Below are positions 9,232-20,214 of a DNA stretch of 64,000 nt, one piece after another. Numbering within the stretch: the stretch's first letter is position 1; every line of letters begins with the position of its first letter. The notes beneath the pieces were generated by a model. The model saw only the letters and a program-made list of their open reading frames with translations, was not told where the DNA came from and ran no database searches. This DNA is from Owenia fusiformis (Eukaryota > Annelida > Polychaeta > Sabellida > Oweniidae). The stretch is from assembly GCA_903813345.2 (NCBI GenBank), contig CAIIXF020000001.1, positions 52,405,885-52,469,884 on the forward strand, given 5' to 3'. Both the position numbers and the translations under genes were made by a program.

Positions 9232-12200
9232 CTGAAATACAGGAGAGATTGATTTTCAAATCAAGACACAAAAGCTTAAACAAGTGAAACATTTTATGAA
9301 GAGGGAAGTTGAAATTCTAGATTATTTAAAAACCTTTGATTTTAGCCTCTGACAAAAGGCAAAAATAGAAAAAGGCATATAAAATATACATTTTTGAATA
9401 TGGAAACAGTTGCAGTTTTGGTAAAAACAATGGAGAAAATTACCTGATGTGTCTAATGAAAGCCCTGATTTTAAAAATAACTGCACGAATTTTATTACGC
9501 AACTTTGTTAAGGGGGAACGTGCAAAAGACTATCCTGTTATATTTAATTTAAAGTAAAAAACATTTGCAATCTTTTTTGTTCCAGAATAGTGTCTCTTCA
9601 ACAGTTTTACTATCTAATATCTCTTACCTGTGAATGTTGTGATGGTGAGAGAGATCCACCCATTGATACAGCAGAGTCACTGCTAGCATCATCCATCATT
9701 TGCATATCTGCAACATAACGCATAAATGTGTGAAACATACCAATTGGCTAAAAGTTAACTTGCTCAAATCAAAAATCCTTGTTTATTGCTAGTTTCAAGA
9801 TTTGAATATGATCATCGAAAACTTTCTATGTTTATGAAATACTCATTCTCTCGGAAGGGATAAACAATAAATGCACAAAGGAGAATATTAAGTGTTCCAT
9901 TTGATGTTATATCTTCAACGTGAATGTTTTCAGACACATCAAAGTAAATACACCTGTTCATATTACTTTGTCTCACAATTTAGCTTAGTCATCATCTGTT
10001 AATAATCAACTTTGATACAATAATTAAACTGATAACTCAATTGTTCATTTAAACATTGTTTAAAAGCTCGGGTACATTTATGTTGTGGGAAAAAACATTT
10101 TCATTGACTTTGGATTATACTGTATTATGTCTTATCCTTTTTTTTATCCTTAATGTTCCATGTGTAAATAGGAAGGAAGTGGGTAGGAAAAGGCATAGTG
10201 TTAATTTTCAGAGTCTCAAAACACTCAACACAAAAATATTTTCAATTGGTCAAAATATTACTTTTTGTGCTTTATCATTTCAAATCAAACCTTAAATGAA
10301 ATCTGTGTAACAACTTTGTTGATCGAATCTAGATGAAAAGTTGTGTCACTTCTCAAGCTTTAAATTCTCACCTTGGTCGACATCCAAGTCAGGTAGATCA
10401 TATGGATCAAGTCCCTCATCCTCGAGAATGGATTGTAACAGCCCATTGGTCTCTGTGGTGTTGGTGATGTTAGGGAAGAGATCTCCTGTGTCAAGGTTAA
10501 GTGTTGTTCCGGTGTTGTTGATTGATGGGACACTAGAGTTGTAGGATTGTGCTATGATGTCACTTGTGAAATTATTGGCTTGGGCATTTCTGTTCATGGT
10601 TTCGTCTGCAAGAAAGCATGTTCATTTATACTAGTATGCTAATTGAGGTTATATTTTGACATACTTTACAATATAATCTAGCTGTGCAACTGTATCACAT
10701 TCAATTTCAGTTTTAGCTTTCTTCTTAGTTTATATTGGCTGGGGTTTGTCTCAAGCCTTCTTATTTGAATCATAAATAATGAACCATGTTCAGCCCCAAT
10801 AAAAAACTTACTGATGCTATTAAACGTGCCCAATTGGGGGAGTGATGCATTCTGGAGAAGCACATTCTCTGTTGAGTTATCCACAGTAGGGGCCAACTCC
10901 TGCATGGTTACATTTGCTTCTGCGTTCTCATTGGTCAAATTCAGCACACTGACAAGATCTTGCCATGTGCTCTCAATATTGGTGTTTTGTACAGGCTCCA
11001 CCTAATAATTAAACATCAAAAGTTAACAAATATTTCTAACAATTTAATATCTTTACGAGAGATAGATTGGCATATATCAGCAATGTAAAGACTTCATAAC
11101 CTATCGGACAAGAAGGATAGTTGAAAAGTGTGTGCACTTCAAAGATTTCCATTTTACTCTGTTATCACACGAACTATTCATTGCTTCATGCAAAGAAATT
11201 ATGACATATAACATTAGATCAGTTTACCTGTGGTGGCTGTTGCTGTTGTTGTGCAATGTTAAGTGTGCCATTGAGGATCATCATGCCTTCTTCAGCCTCC
11301 TTCTCCAAGATACGCATCGTTTCCTCCATTGAAGAGAAACTCTGCCATAAAAATCAAAAGCATTAACAATCTGGTACAACTCAAGTCTATCACCCTTTCC
11401 CTATTGCATATATACATGTATATCTACAGGGTGGGCCAATAAAAATTGGAACATTTTTCTATTTACGACCATTAATTTGAATTTTATACCTACCAGGGGC
11501 CATGAATTTGTATAATCCCCAATCTACTAAATCCGGATAAATTTTATCTTTTGGGATAAATCTTGGATTACTAATCCGATAAATATTTGGTGAATTTGTA
11601 CGATCCGAGGATTATGAGGGGGAATCCCCAAGATTTATCCAATTTGCATTGGAATTTCGGATAAAATTTATCCAAAAAGTAATCTACCTCAAGAGATTAA
11701 TCCCAGGATGGTCGAATTCACCCCAGGTGTTTGAAAATTGAGAATTGTCTCATACTGCACTGTTTTTTTTCTTCAAACTTGTTCTATTAAAAGCAAAACA
11801 AAATTGCCTTTCTGTTGAAACACTTCTCACAGCTGGGGACCCAAAAACTGCTAAAACGAGGGACTCTGTACAATAAAGCAATGCATCGACAGAAAGGCAT
11901 TTTTGTTTTCCTTTGAATGGAACAAGTTTGAGGAAGAATGATGCAGTATAAGAATCACAATCCTTGATTTTCAGTTGGACCCCAAAGATTACACCATTAG
12001 TTTCATTCTAAATTATTTATATGCAAGTACAAAGATAATCATATCTTAAACTTACCTCATTTGTATTTTGTGTATTGCCATTGGTGATGTTGGGGCTTGA
12101 ATCTGTTGTGTTAACCACAGGAACATTCTCTGCTTCGGGAGGTCCAGGGAGGTACTCACCTAGCAAACAAAACGAATCATTTATAAAAATCTTGTATAAC

Positions 12201-15200
12201 ATATGAGGATGCTTTGTAAATCTATCAAGATATCATTACTATTCATGAGTGTAACAGAAAATCTGAATTTTTTATTTCTGTTTGAAATTGAGGTCCACCC
12301 ATGTAGCTCAGCGGTAGCGCAGGTACCTCTTACGCAATAGGTCCCGGATTCGATCCCGGGTTCAGGCAAGACTAAATTTGCTTGTTTGTGTGAAGTACTT
12401 CAGGGTGTTTGACTGAGTGGTCTGCAACTCGTACAAAAGGCTGTGGTGTGTACTTATATGTCTATGTATAAGTGCACATAAAAAGAACACAGGACTCCTT
12501 CAAGGAGGGGTTTCTGGGTCTATCTTCCATGTTAATTACGTAAATTACGACCGTATATATACGGGACATACCCAAGAGGTATTGCTCACCTTCATTGGTG
12601 GTAAACAAAATACAATACAATATACAAGATTATTGTTAGAGGTTTCTCCAGAATAAAATAGAGATTATCCTATGTAATGTTCAGGATATTTGGATTTGCC
12701 AGAGGCTATTTTTATAGATTCAGGTGGATTATCCTAATTATTGAAATTATTATACTGAAAGTAACTGCATCCTACACTGAAATTCAAAAATTGAACAAGT
12801 TTTGGATGGAAAATAAAAATTGAAAGATTAAAAAAAGTCTGGACCCACCACATGATCATAATATAGTACAAATAACTGGCAGATTACCATTAATTGTAGC
12901 AATTTATATTGATTTTGTCATATCCACCATTTGATCATACTTTATTGTATAAGTACTGAGCTCCTGGTATTTTTCCATGCGATTTAGTTTCTTGCTTTTC
13001 GTAATTGCGGTAAAATCGTGAAAATTAATCTTCACGAAATTGTCGATCAAATCCCCGGGGATTTGTGAAATTCTTATTACATGGAACTCCATTGCATTTC
13101 GTGATTTGTAAAATGTTCAGTTTTATTAGGTGATAAATGGGATTCTAAGCAACAATGTCAATCAATCCCCAAACAAGTCAGTCTCCACGGAATGCACGTC
13201 CAAAACAAATCAGCGCTCTAAGGGTTAATAGCCGTGAAATTGTGTTTTCTCAAAATTTGCGAAATTTAAACTCGTGAAATTAACAATTAAGAAAAATAGC
13301 CATTTCTTACCAGTTTCACTGTCTATGATCCAGTTTCCTGTTGCATAGGGGTCAAGCTCCTTTTGCTTTTGTGATTCCTGAAGGAGTTGCTCCTCCTGAA
13401 AAAACATGTAGTATAAGCACCCATCCATAACCACAATCACAGGATCTCAAGATTACAGGTTGAGGTTTCATTTTGTTTGTTTAGATGAGAGTTGATACTG
13501 TTCTGCACAGTGTAATTGTATGTATTTTCTATTGTTTTAATGGAGTGATTCATATTTACACAGAATAACAGGTGAAAATTAGATAATCTAATTGTAAATA
13601 ACAAAACTGACAGTTAAAAGAAACTGTTGTCTGTTCTGGTAGTTCTATTGTTGCAATTAACTTTAACTTTTGCACTAATTGTTTTATGATCCTGGCTTAT
13701 TGTTGTGAGCATCACCTGCATGAGTTGCAGATTTATCTACACGTGACCTGTCTGCTTAACAATTATCTCTTAATATCTCCAATAACATATTTTGGATTTA
13801 CATATGACAATTATCTAAAACTTTTGTCTAACTAATCCCACATGCTACAAATGATTATTCAGAGTAGCATTTTATGAGTAATGGCAAATGTTAAAAAAGA
13901 AAGTTCAGTTAATGTCATTTTTAATCCAGTGTTTTCTTAAGTTATTCATTGATAATCTTTAAACAAAGGATCATTTAAAAACCATCTGCTACCAAATACT
14001 GTATGTCAATAAAGACAACCTTGATAATGAAAGCACTGTTCTGAAATTTTGAGAAGAATATGAAGGAACTAGTCTAACCATAGGTAAAAATTCCAGGAAA
14101 GTATCTACCCCTATTTGATAAAATATTTTCAAAAGCAGTGAACAGAAAAAATCAAATCAAATTAAAAGCTCTATTGAAAGTTGAAACAAATAATAGGGCA
14201 AACCAAAGGGCTCTCTTAGATTTAACTTGTCCATGTTCTTCATACAACTTCATAGCTTACCTTTTGCTTTTGAAGTTCGAGTTCTCTCTCTTTCTCAAGT
14301 TCTTTCCGAAGATTGATGTCGAAAACTTCCCTCCCGACTCCAAGGTCAATATCCTGGCGCCAAAGTACCTCAATGAGATCCAAGTCCTAAAATTCAGAAA
14401 TAATATTCTAAACTTACTTGACTTTGTAAATTATAAATTGTATTTTCAATTGTATTAAGCTTATTAATAGCTGTTTTTAGCTCATTAATAGTAACTGTTT
14501 TAGCTCATTAATAGTTGCCTCATTAGTTAGTTTGCGAGTATCAAAACCAACAAATGGATAAATTAAATTTGGTTTAAAAAATGTAAACAATTATCATTTT
14601 TGTCAATTACTAATATTATTAAAAATATTATTAACTTTGTTGACATTAAATTAAATCAGAAGATTAACACAAAATTATAGATCGATAATCAAATAGATAT
14701 AATGAACATTTACAGATTAAAAATATCAATAGTCACCATAAGTATTATTATCAACATCGGTCATTCACACATGTCCATAAAGGCATTTACACAATTAAGT
14801 TGGTCAATGTAAATGAATTAAAAAAATCTTACTTGTAATCTTTCAAATAAGAATGATTTCGTATATAATGAAAGTTGTTGTATCCAATAGATTGACATTT
14901 TACTGTGGTAATCCACATGATGACATTTCCGAAGATTTAATGGTTTAGGAAAGTTCATATATGTGGATATAGTTTAACTAGTTTAGAGGGGTGTATTGTT
15001 CTATGAGCCATTATATATTTAATTAAATCAAAAACTGCAAAGTAATGCTATTAATTTGTTGGTTTGAACATATATCTATTATTTCATTATTTGAAGCCAC
15101 TTGAACAAATATCACTAATGGTAAAATACAAAAGCAATATGCAGTATATATTCATTAATTTGAATAGGATGCACAAAGTGTAAAAGGGATAAATTTAAGA

Positions 15201-17639
15201 CACCTTTCAGGGGCATAGCCAGCTTTTAGTCAGGTGGTGCGACCGCCCAAAAAATTCGGTTTTTATAAACAAGCCAAAAAATAAGATTTATCTTGAATTT
15301 TACAAAAATCTATGTAACTTCCTTCAAAATCGCCCCCCCCCCCCTGGCTATGCCTATGCCTTTACTAACATGCTTTTGCATTTTATCAGTTCACAATAGA
15401 TAAAATATTGTTTGGTCTCCAGGCCAAATATATACTCTGTAATAATATAGATAAATAATTATTTTCTACTTTCGACAACCAAAGCTTTTGCAATTGTTAA
15501 CTTCAACTTATAGCTCATAATAAATAGGTTTGTAAAATCCTAATGTAGATGGTTCTGTAACAGGATGGTAGGAGGATGGTAGGAGTCAAATGATGCAAAG
15601 TGATACCATATGCCATCCAGTATGGGGGATTTAGGGCAACAAATTTATTACCTTGTTCCCATTGACCCCCATGTTAAAAAAACCTTGAAATGTGAACACC
15701 TCTCAATTTGAACAGTGAACAGTCATATTTGAAAAATTAACCTGTCTAATCTGAACACTTTTCATAATATTTCACATCATACAAAATTGTTCAAATATTG
15801 TTATGATACCAAAACTTTGGGATAAAAACTTGAATGGTCTTGATTATAATAGGGCTTTCCAGCATGACTAGATCCATTTGAATAGAATTTTCAAATTTCT
15901 GAAATGCCGTAAAACTATGTGGTCAAATGAACTATAAATATGTACTGAGAATGTGTTCAGATTTATTCAGAATCCGGAGTCTCGTGAATGCAAAAACCTC
16001 AAAATGTGAACACCTCCTAATCTGAACGCTTTAAGTCCCAATGGCGTTCGGATAAGACAAGTTTTACTGTAGATGGTAATGCTTGTTCGTAAATTTCTTC
16101 ATCGTCGTTGCAAAACGTATGCATTATCAGTATTCCGGATGTAGAAAAGAAATTGAAAAATCGAGCAGGCATCTAAGTCTAAAAAGATGGCAGTTTGGAA
16201 GTATTTTGGGACTCCGATATCAAAAGGTTAACATATTGGTGATAGCACACTGCATATTATGTGAAACGCCGATCACATTCGCGGCAGATGCGTTATATTA
16301 GATTTTAATTGACGATTTCATTTCTGAATGTGATTTTGAAAAGTGAAAGTGAAACTGCCATCATCATACCCTTGCATCATTTTTCTTTAATGTTCCGTCC
16401 CATCCCAAAAGTACCGTGTCCCGAGGCCATTTGTACCGTTCCGTACTGTACCGAAAATTTTTGGACCGTGACACCTCTACTAATCACTAGTGTTGTCGCG
16501 ATTAATCGATACATCGCAATATACATCGCCAAAGCTAATTCTGGCGATGCATCGATGTCTGAAACAAAACATCGACGTTTTTAAAAAAAATTCATTTGCT
16601 AAAAATCACACTTTCTATCTTATTTTGACACAAATTGCTTACCTTTCTCATGTCTTATTTCATTTTCCAATGTTTTCTTATATTCTTTCGCTTTAAAACT
16701 GTTTTAGCTAGTCGAAATGAACCAAAAACAATTACTTTACTTTCATTTCACCGTTACTAGAAGTTCCCGGATGTACCAGCATACTCTTATTAATTTGTTC
16801 TTTTCGGTATTTTAGTGCATTAGTGTTCGGTATTTCAGTGCACTTTTCTCAGACTTTTTCTCGATGTTCATCGCGATGTGCATCGATGTTTACAACTGAA
16901 AATTGCTGATGCATCGATGTACGATTATGCCACATCGCGACAACACTACTAATCACAAATGTTGCAAGTCTGAAGTGCATACTACAGGTTTTCTAATACA
17001 TTGCAGTAAATGTCACTGTTGTCACACACAAAGATCTCTCAAATGCAAAATTGATCATAGGTTCTATGATAAAATCTACAAAAACAACATGCAGAAAGTT
17101 ATTCGTAGAAATGATTTACATGATTATTATACCTCTTTTGTTAATTCACTATCTGGAAGGGGTAATTGAGCATCTTGTGTTACTGCCTCCTCAGGCAACT
17201 GAGACCCATTGTCATGGCTACCTGCACTTGATGATGTGCCACTGTTGTTGTTTTCATCTTCTGGTATGGCACTATTGTCATTTATACTTGGCAGATTTAG
17301 TGTGTCGGGGGTGACTAATTGCACTGTGATTTCAACATTGTTATTGTAATCAGATTTCTGATTTTGCGAAAGTTTTCTGAGATCTCTAAACACTGAATTA
17401 GTGTAATATTCATCAAAGGTGTTAACACTTTTGTGATGCCATGCTATAGGGCTGCCGACTCCATTGAATAAGTTCTGATGTAGCGTCAGTCCCGATGTCT
17501 GACCAAAAATAATTTCTTGTATTTGATTATCCTGTTCATTTACTATTCCAGCACTCAAATAATTGTCAAGATCAGTGCGCATCAGACTGAGCAGAAGCGC
17601 AATCTGTACCAGTCCTTCCGTAAAATATCTCTTCATCAT
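8419..17639 (-). CDS. NFE2L: CNC-bZIP transcription factor, NFE2L1/NFE2L2 (Nrf)-type, long ER-anchored form
   Basis: Coding exons (minus strand): 17133-17639, 14261-14386, 13311-13395, 12056-12159, 11228-11341, 10812-11001, 10372-10605, 9628-9707 and 8419-9231. All junctions are GT-AG and phases agree, giving 750 aa. Residues 1-30 ([19 protein letters not shown]) match the NHB1 signal-anchor of vertebrate NFE2L1. Residues 170-192 are the Neh2 DLG region ([16 protein letters not shown]) and 238-241 the ETGE motif, so Keap1 control is expected. A Neh5-like segment ([12 protein letters not shown]), acidic stretches and [10 protein letters not shown], a degenerate Neh6-like DSGxxS, follow. The CNC domain is about 589-631, the basic region [12 protein letters not shown] about 636-647, the zipper about 649-689 and the Neh3-like VFLVPR 721-726. 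It should dimerise with small Maf proteins and drive antioxidant and proteasome genes. The orthologue is probably single, ancestral to NFE2, NFE2L1-3. The family call is very firm; long-form 5' ends are inferred. Confidence 0.93.
9628..9707 (-). CDS. NFE2L: NFE2L exon with Neh6-like serine segment
   Basis: 80-nt exon between a TTATGTTGCAG acceptor and a GTAAGAG donor. It encodes [18 protein letters not shown] followed by SLSPSQHSQ. The SSDSAVS core resembles the beta-TrCP degron DSGxxS of Nrf2 Neh6 but with Ala in place of Gly, so degron function is uncertain. Confidence 0.88.
10372..10605 (-). CDS. NFE2L: NFE2L internal exon, acidic/Asn-Thr rich
   Basis: Acceptor CTTTCTTGCAG, donor GTGAGA; in phase with neighbours. 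It encodes a long Asn/Thr/Ser-rich linker ending in the acidic block [18 protein letters not shown], a likely transactivation segment. It corresponds to the poorly conserved acidic region of Nrf proteins. Confidence 0.9.
10812..11001 (-). CDS. NFE2L: NFE2L internal exon with Neh5-like activation motif
   Basis: 190-nt exon, phase 0 in and phase 1 out (ATC A|GTAAGT). [17 protein letters not shown] resembles the conserved W-x-E/D-L-L segment of Nrf Neh5, which recruits CBP. The rest is Asn/Thr-rich. Confidence 0.9.
11228..11341 (-). CDS. NFE2L: NFE2L internal exon ending in poly-Gln
   Basis: 114-nt exon, exactly 38 codons, phase 0 at both ends. It encodes a helical Met/Glu-rich segment ([19 protein letters not shown]) and a QQQQQPPQ tract. 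Because it is symmetrical in phase it could be skipped without a frameshift. Confidence 0.88.
11435..12010. mobile_element. Foldback MITE of the GACCNTTAATTTGAATTTT family with a nested second MITE
   Basis: From about 11462 to 12000 this matches the element at 57255-57667, with related inverted halves (CTGCACTGTTTTT ... GGAACAAGTTTGAGGAAG). It is split at about 11490-11720 by another inverted repeat with GGGG-A-ATT-ATCC ends and an AGG flank on both sides. A fragment of TACAGGGTGGGCCAATAAAA, a mariner-like end, abuts it at 11427-11447. All of this is intronic in the NFE2L gene. Confidence 0.65.
12056..12159 (-). CDS. NFE2L: NFE2L exon completing the ETGE motif
   Basis: Begins GT GAG TAC CTC: the first two bases complete the Gly of ETGE and the next codon is its final Glu, followed by [12 protein letters not shown]. 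Acceptor TTTGTTTGCTAG and donor GTAAGTTT are both strong. The remainder is an Asn/Thr-rich linker. Confidence 0.92.
12295..12630 (+). mobile_element. tRNA-derived SINE
   Basis: The head has an A-box-like TAGCTCAGCGGTAG at about 12305-12318 and a B-box-like GATTCGATCCC at about 12347-12357. The anticodon stem is mismatched and the T-arm does not pair properly, so this is not a functional tRNA. A non-tRNA body follows, ending in an AAAATACAATACAATATACA tail at about 12607-12630, typical of a SINE. It lies in an NFE2L intron, antisense to the gene. Confidence 0.78.
12640..13300. other. NFE2L intron sequence without recognised elements
   Basis: AT-rich intronic DNA. Small clusters of TTCGTGAA/TTCACGA words (about 13010-13110 and 13225-13280) suggest an old repeat, but no boundaries are clear. 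Confidence 0.4.
13311..13395 (-). CDS. NFE2L: NFE2L Neh2 exon: coiled segment and first part of ETGE
   Basis: 85-nt exon, phase 0 in, phase 1 out (GAA ACT G|GTAAGA). It encodes [20 protein letters not shown] and then NWIIDSETG. Together with the preceding exon it forms the charged Neh2 helix between DLG and ETGE. The spacing DLG to ETGE is 55 residues, close to the 50 of human NRF2. The helix has lysines (KQK) that could be ubiquitinated by Keap1-Cul3. Confidence 0.93.
13440..14255. other. NFE2L intron, no recognised element
   Basis: AT-rich intronic sequence. I saw no inverted repeat, exon or RNA gene. Confidence 0.45.
14261..14386 (-). CDS. NFE2L: NFE2L Neh2 exon with the DLG motif
   Basis: 126-nt exon, 42 codons, phase 0 at both ends; acceptor CTGAATTTTAG, donor GTAAGC. 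It encodes [18 protein letters not shown], then REVFD and a charged helix ([17 protein letters not shown]). This is the most conserved part of Neh2 outside ETGE. Both alternative first exons (17133-17639 and 18936-18995) end in phase 0 and can splice to it. Confidence 0.95.
14470..15200. other. NFE2L intron, very AT-rich
   Basis: Long A/T-rich intron with repeated CTCATTAATAG words at about 14460-14520. No other feature recognised. Confidence 0.4.
15205..15362. mobile_element. Short GGCATAGCCAG/CTGGCTATGCC inverted-repeat element with poly-C tract
   Basis: Bounded by GGGGCATAGCCAGC and CCCCTGGCTATGCC. A diverged copy in the opposite orientation lies at about 40780-41055, also with a long C run. 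The shared body includes AAGATTTATCTTGAATTTTA. Confidence 0.7.
15660..16078. mobile_element. Probable pogo/Tigger-like MITE fragment (GGCGTTCGGATAAG end)
   Basis: Contains GAACACCTCTCAATTTGAAC and ends with CAATGGCGTTCGGATAAGACAAGTTTTACTGTA at about 16038-16072. The end resembles the right end of the 45590-46897 element (ATGGCGTTCGGATTAGAGAGG). The family assignment rests on the CAGTAAAAC-type terminus and is inference. Confidence 0.45.
16488..16948. mobile_element. hAT-type MITE, 461 bp, with 8-bp target duplication
   Basis: Terminal inverted repeats TAGTGTTGTCGCG (16488) and CGCGACAACACTA (ending 16948). Flanks are identical 8-mers CTAATCAC at 16480-16487 and 16949-16956. The interior is rich in CATCGATG/ATCGCGAT words and has no transposase. 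It is inserted in an NFE2L intron. The 8-bp duplication is diagnostic of the hAT superfamily. Confidence 0.9.
17133..17639 (-). CDS. NFE2L: NFE2L long-form first coding exon (ER-anchor NHB1 domain)
   Basis: Encodes residues 1-169. [19 protein letters not shown] followed by MRTDLDNYL matches the NHB1 region and first transmembrane segment of NFE2L1/TCF11, which tethers the protein in the ER until p97/DDI2 processing. The end, DSELTKE, matches the Nrf1 sequence immediately before the Neh2 domain. Donor is GAG|GTATAA, weaker than its neighbours. No acceptor lies immediately upstream of the double ATG, so it is probably a promoter-proximal exon with its own 5' UTR. Confidence 0.88.
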
Positions 17640-18221
17640 TTTGATTATGTTTTAATTACAGATATCAGTGTTTCTGTATTTTGTTGTCCACTACCATCAC
17701 AAAGGTCTTTGTTTGATATGTTCTTTGTTTGAACTTGTTTTCCTTTTCCTGTTGACAAAGAAATAACGAATTTTGCAAATTGATTTGAAGGTAATAAACA
17801 TAATTTAACAGCTCAATATTGGATAAAACATTGCTTTCAAAGACTGATTTTTACGAAGTATTAATAAGATTGTGTAGAATACACTCAGCAGGTAAATTAC
17901 GTAGATTTTTCAACATTTTTCATCACTCGATTCAATGGAATTCATGAATTTTCTAAAATCAGAGATAAGAAAGAAGTTATATTTAGGCCTTAAAAGTGTT
18001 ATAACTGGTATCAATAGAGACAGACTCGTGTCTCTTTTGTTTCTAACGTTATTTATAAATGCTATTTTATCGTATATAATGAGATGGTATGCATATTTAC
18101 CACATTATTTGACGTTTTGTTTGTTATGTTTTGCATCCATGATTCAGCACTTGCCGGGTGATGTCAATGAGTAATGCGCATGCGCGAGTCTAGAAGTGTT
18201 GTAATAACTACAGGGTAACAC

Positions 18222-18410
18222 CAAGGAGGATTGGAAGCCAGGGTTCCAACTCGATATTCTTTAATCTCCACGCATGCGTCATTTGCTATTCGTGTCTGTA
18301 TAGTTTGTACGACTGCATGGAGAATGACCCGATACTCTCCAACAAAGCTATCGCTAGGTGATTGTTTTGCAGAATATCGGTGTTGCATTCTGGGAGCCAA
18401 TCCTCCTTGG
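18222..18410. mobile_element. 189-bp MITE with CAAGGAGGATTGG termini
   Basis: CAAGGAGGATTGG at the left is inverted as CCAATCCTCCTTGG at the right. GGTAACA(C) flanks both sides (18214-18221 and 18411-18418), a 7-8 bp target duplication consistent with hAT. It lies between the two alternative first exons of the NFE2L gene. Confidence 0.8.
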
Positions 18411-18935
18411 GGTAACACACAATAATTTTTAAACACTCGTAGCAACTGTGGTTTTACTGGTAAACTGGGGGAATCAAATATCCTAACTAGGACTGTACAA
18501 CCACTGTGTACAACTTATCATCTAAATATCTAAAATACATGGTTCTACAGAAACGAGGTTATGATAATGTCCCGGGCCATGTCTCCATGGTTTGGACTCA
18601 TCTGTCAAGCTAGTTCTACGATCTAGGCCTAGATCTACATGTACTAATATTAGGGATTCTTGTAGGCCAAACTAATTAACTCCAAAACCATGCCGTGCAT
18701 GGGTTTCCGACGCTAAAGTTAATGAATATTCCAAGTGACAATTAGATTTAATCTCACGCCGTCATCTCGTGTTCGTTACGATACCAAACCACTCAGCGAC
18801 GCTATCGACATATTTTCATTCAATCGACTTGTTCAAACTCACCATATACGTCATCCTTCTGGCTGACTGGCTGAATTCTCCTTAGAAAGAGTGTAAAAAA
18901 CAATGTACTACATAGTAAAAGTGTGGTTTACTTAC

Positions 18936-18995
18936 TTGTTGTTGCTTCTCTTTATATCCATGTACATTTACTTGGTTCAAAATATCAACATCCAT
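18936..18995 (-). CDS. NFE2L: NFE2L alternative first exon (short, Nrf2-like form)
   Basis: ATG at 18995 (minus) opens MDVDILNQVNVHGYKEKQQQ, exactly 20 codons, ending in phase 0 at a strong CAA|GTAAGT donor. Spliced to 14386 it gives a 601-aa protein starting a few residues before DLG, just as human NRF2 does, and lacking the ER anchor. This parallels the multiple promoters of Drosophila cnc. A CRE palindrome lies about 280 bases upstream. Exon use is inferred from phase and signals. Confidence 0.8.
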
Positions 18996-19273
18996 CTTGT
19001 TTGTTGTCAAGTAGCCTAGTAGGCCTATTGGAGTTCAAAATCTAGAACGTTGAGTTTTCTGTTCGCTCTACGTTTCTGTCGTTTCTCGTCAATATCACCT
19101 TTGGAATTACTATGCTACGGCCTAACGTATGATGCACTGTCTTCCTATAGATACCAAAATGAACTGAGTTTTTCCCCAAAATGAAACTCTTCGATAAAAA
19201 CCAGTAGCACAATCCTTCTATTTTCCCATTATTTTGTTAACCCCTGTATTTTCTGTAAACATGAATTCAAAGA

Positions 19274-19281
19274 TGACGTCA
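19274..19281. promoter_or_regulatory. CRE palindrome TGACGTCA upstream of the NFE2L short-form exon
   Basis: A perfect TGACGTCA about 280 bases upstream of the ATG at 18995. Binding by CREB/ATF factors is possible; the link to this promoter is inferred from position. Confidence 0.4.
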
Positions 19282-19630
19282 TTTTATCTAGAATCCAAAC
19301 TTTGCTGTTACACTTCCCTACGAAATAGCGTGTTTTTAAAAAAAGTTTACAGTTTTATTTCATGATTGTATAAGACAGACAAAAGATTATTTTTTTAATA
19401 TATCACAATGTATATTTCATAATTTATTATTTTGTTTTGGGCTCACGATGGTTAACGTTTGCTATTTCATTGTACTAATAAAAGTACATCTGACACTGTA
19501 CACAACGAAATACAATAACAAGTTAGAAACTAAATTAGTAGTCCCGGGGAATCCTGTATCATAGCCTGTATACAACAACGCCACCTTTTTAACGTTGCAA
19601 CGATAAAATATACTGCGACTAAAGAAAATT

Positions 19631-20026
19631 AAAGGACGATTCTCGGTTTGGAGAACAGTCTCCTGGGCTAATAATTTTTTTCATGAAAAATATAGAAATA
19701 TTACCCAAATTAAACTATGAATATTCAAAAGAGGACATTTAAATCTACAAGATGTAAAAATAACAAATTGGTCTGAAGCAGGGATAACGCTCAATTAGAC
19801 CGATTCAATAAAATACAAGTCTCGATTTGGAGAAAGAAGTTCATCAGTGTACTGCGCTAACATTTTTTTGCGAAAAATCTAGAAATATTACCCAAATGAA
19901 ATTATGACTATTCAAAAGAGGACATTCAAATCTATATTATGTGAAAAAAATCAAATTTGTCCGAAGCAGGGATAATGCTCATTTAGATTGATGAACTTCG
20001 TTCTCCAAACCGAGAATCGTCCTTTT
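19631..20026. mobile_element. MITE made of two tandem half-units, GGACGATTCTCGGTTTGGAG ends
   Basis: AAAGGACGATTCTCGGTTTG at 19631 is inverted at 20006-20026. The interior is a direct duplication of about 185 bp: GAAATATTACCCAAATTAAA ... CAAAAGAGGACATTTAAATC at about 19690-19745 recurs at about 19873-19935. No coding capacity. Confidence 0.8.
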
Positions 20027-20115
20027 CAAAGTTGATAAACTCTTTTCAAAACCACATTTTTATGTAATTTTACACGGAGATTCCAAATATGATATCAGTT
20101 TGACTGAATTTATAC
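20022..20115. repeat. Dispersed repeat AAAGTTGATAAACTCTTTTC
   Basis: The same about 95-bp sequence recurs at 63688-63785 (same orientation) and, diverged, at about 35385-35475 (opposite orientation). It marks a dispersed element of unknown type whose other end may be the AAATCAAGATTATTTCTACT segment found at 21440 and 63797. Confidence 0.65.
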
Positions 20116-20214
20116 TTCTTGAATAGCCCGGGAGCAGTTTCATATTTACTTAAGTTGTGGCCCCTTTCCGATTAAGGAAAGATTAATCCAAGATACTAAG
20201 CTTACATTATGTTG

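Noticed and set aside
12301-12371. A functional tRNA gene (Val-like anticodon TAC)
   Set aside because: The T-arm and anticodon stem do not pair correctly and a SINE-like body and tail follow; it is a tRNA-derived SINE head.
17051-17314. Plus-strand frame of 87 aa opposite the NFE2L long first exon
   Set aside because: Antisense shadow of a clearly coding exon; contains low-complexity His/Cys/Leu sequence.
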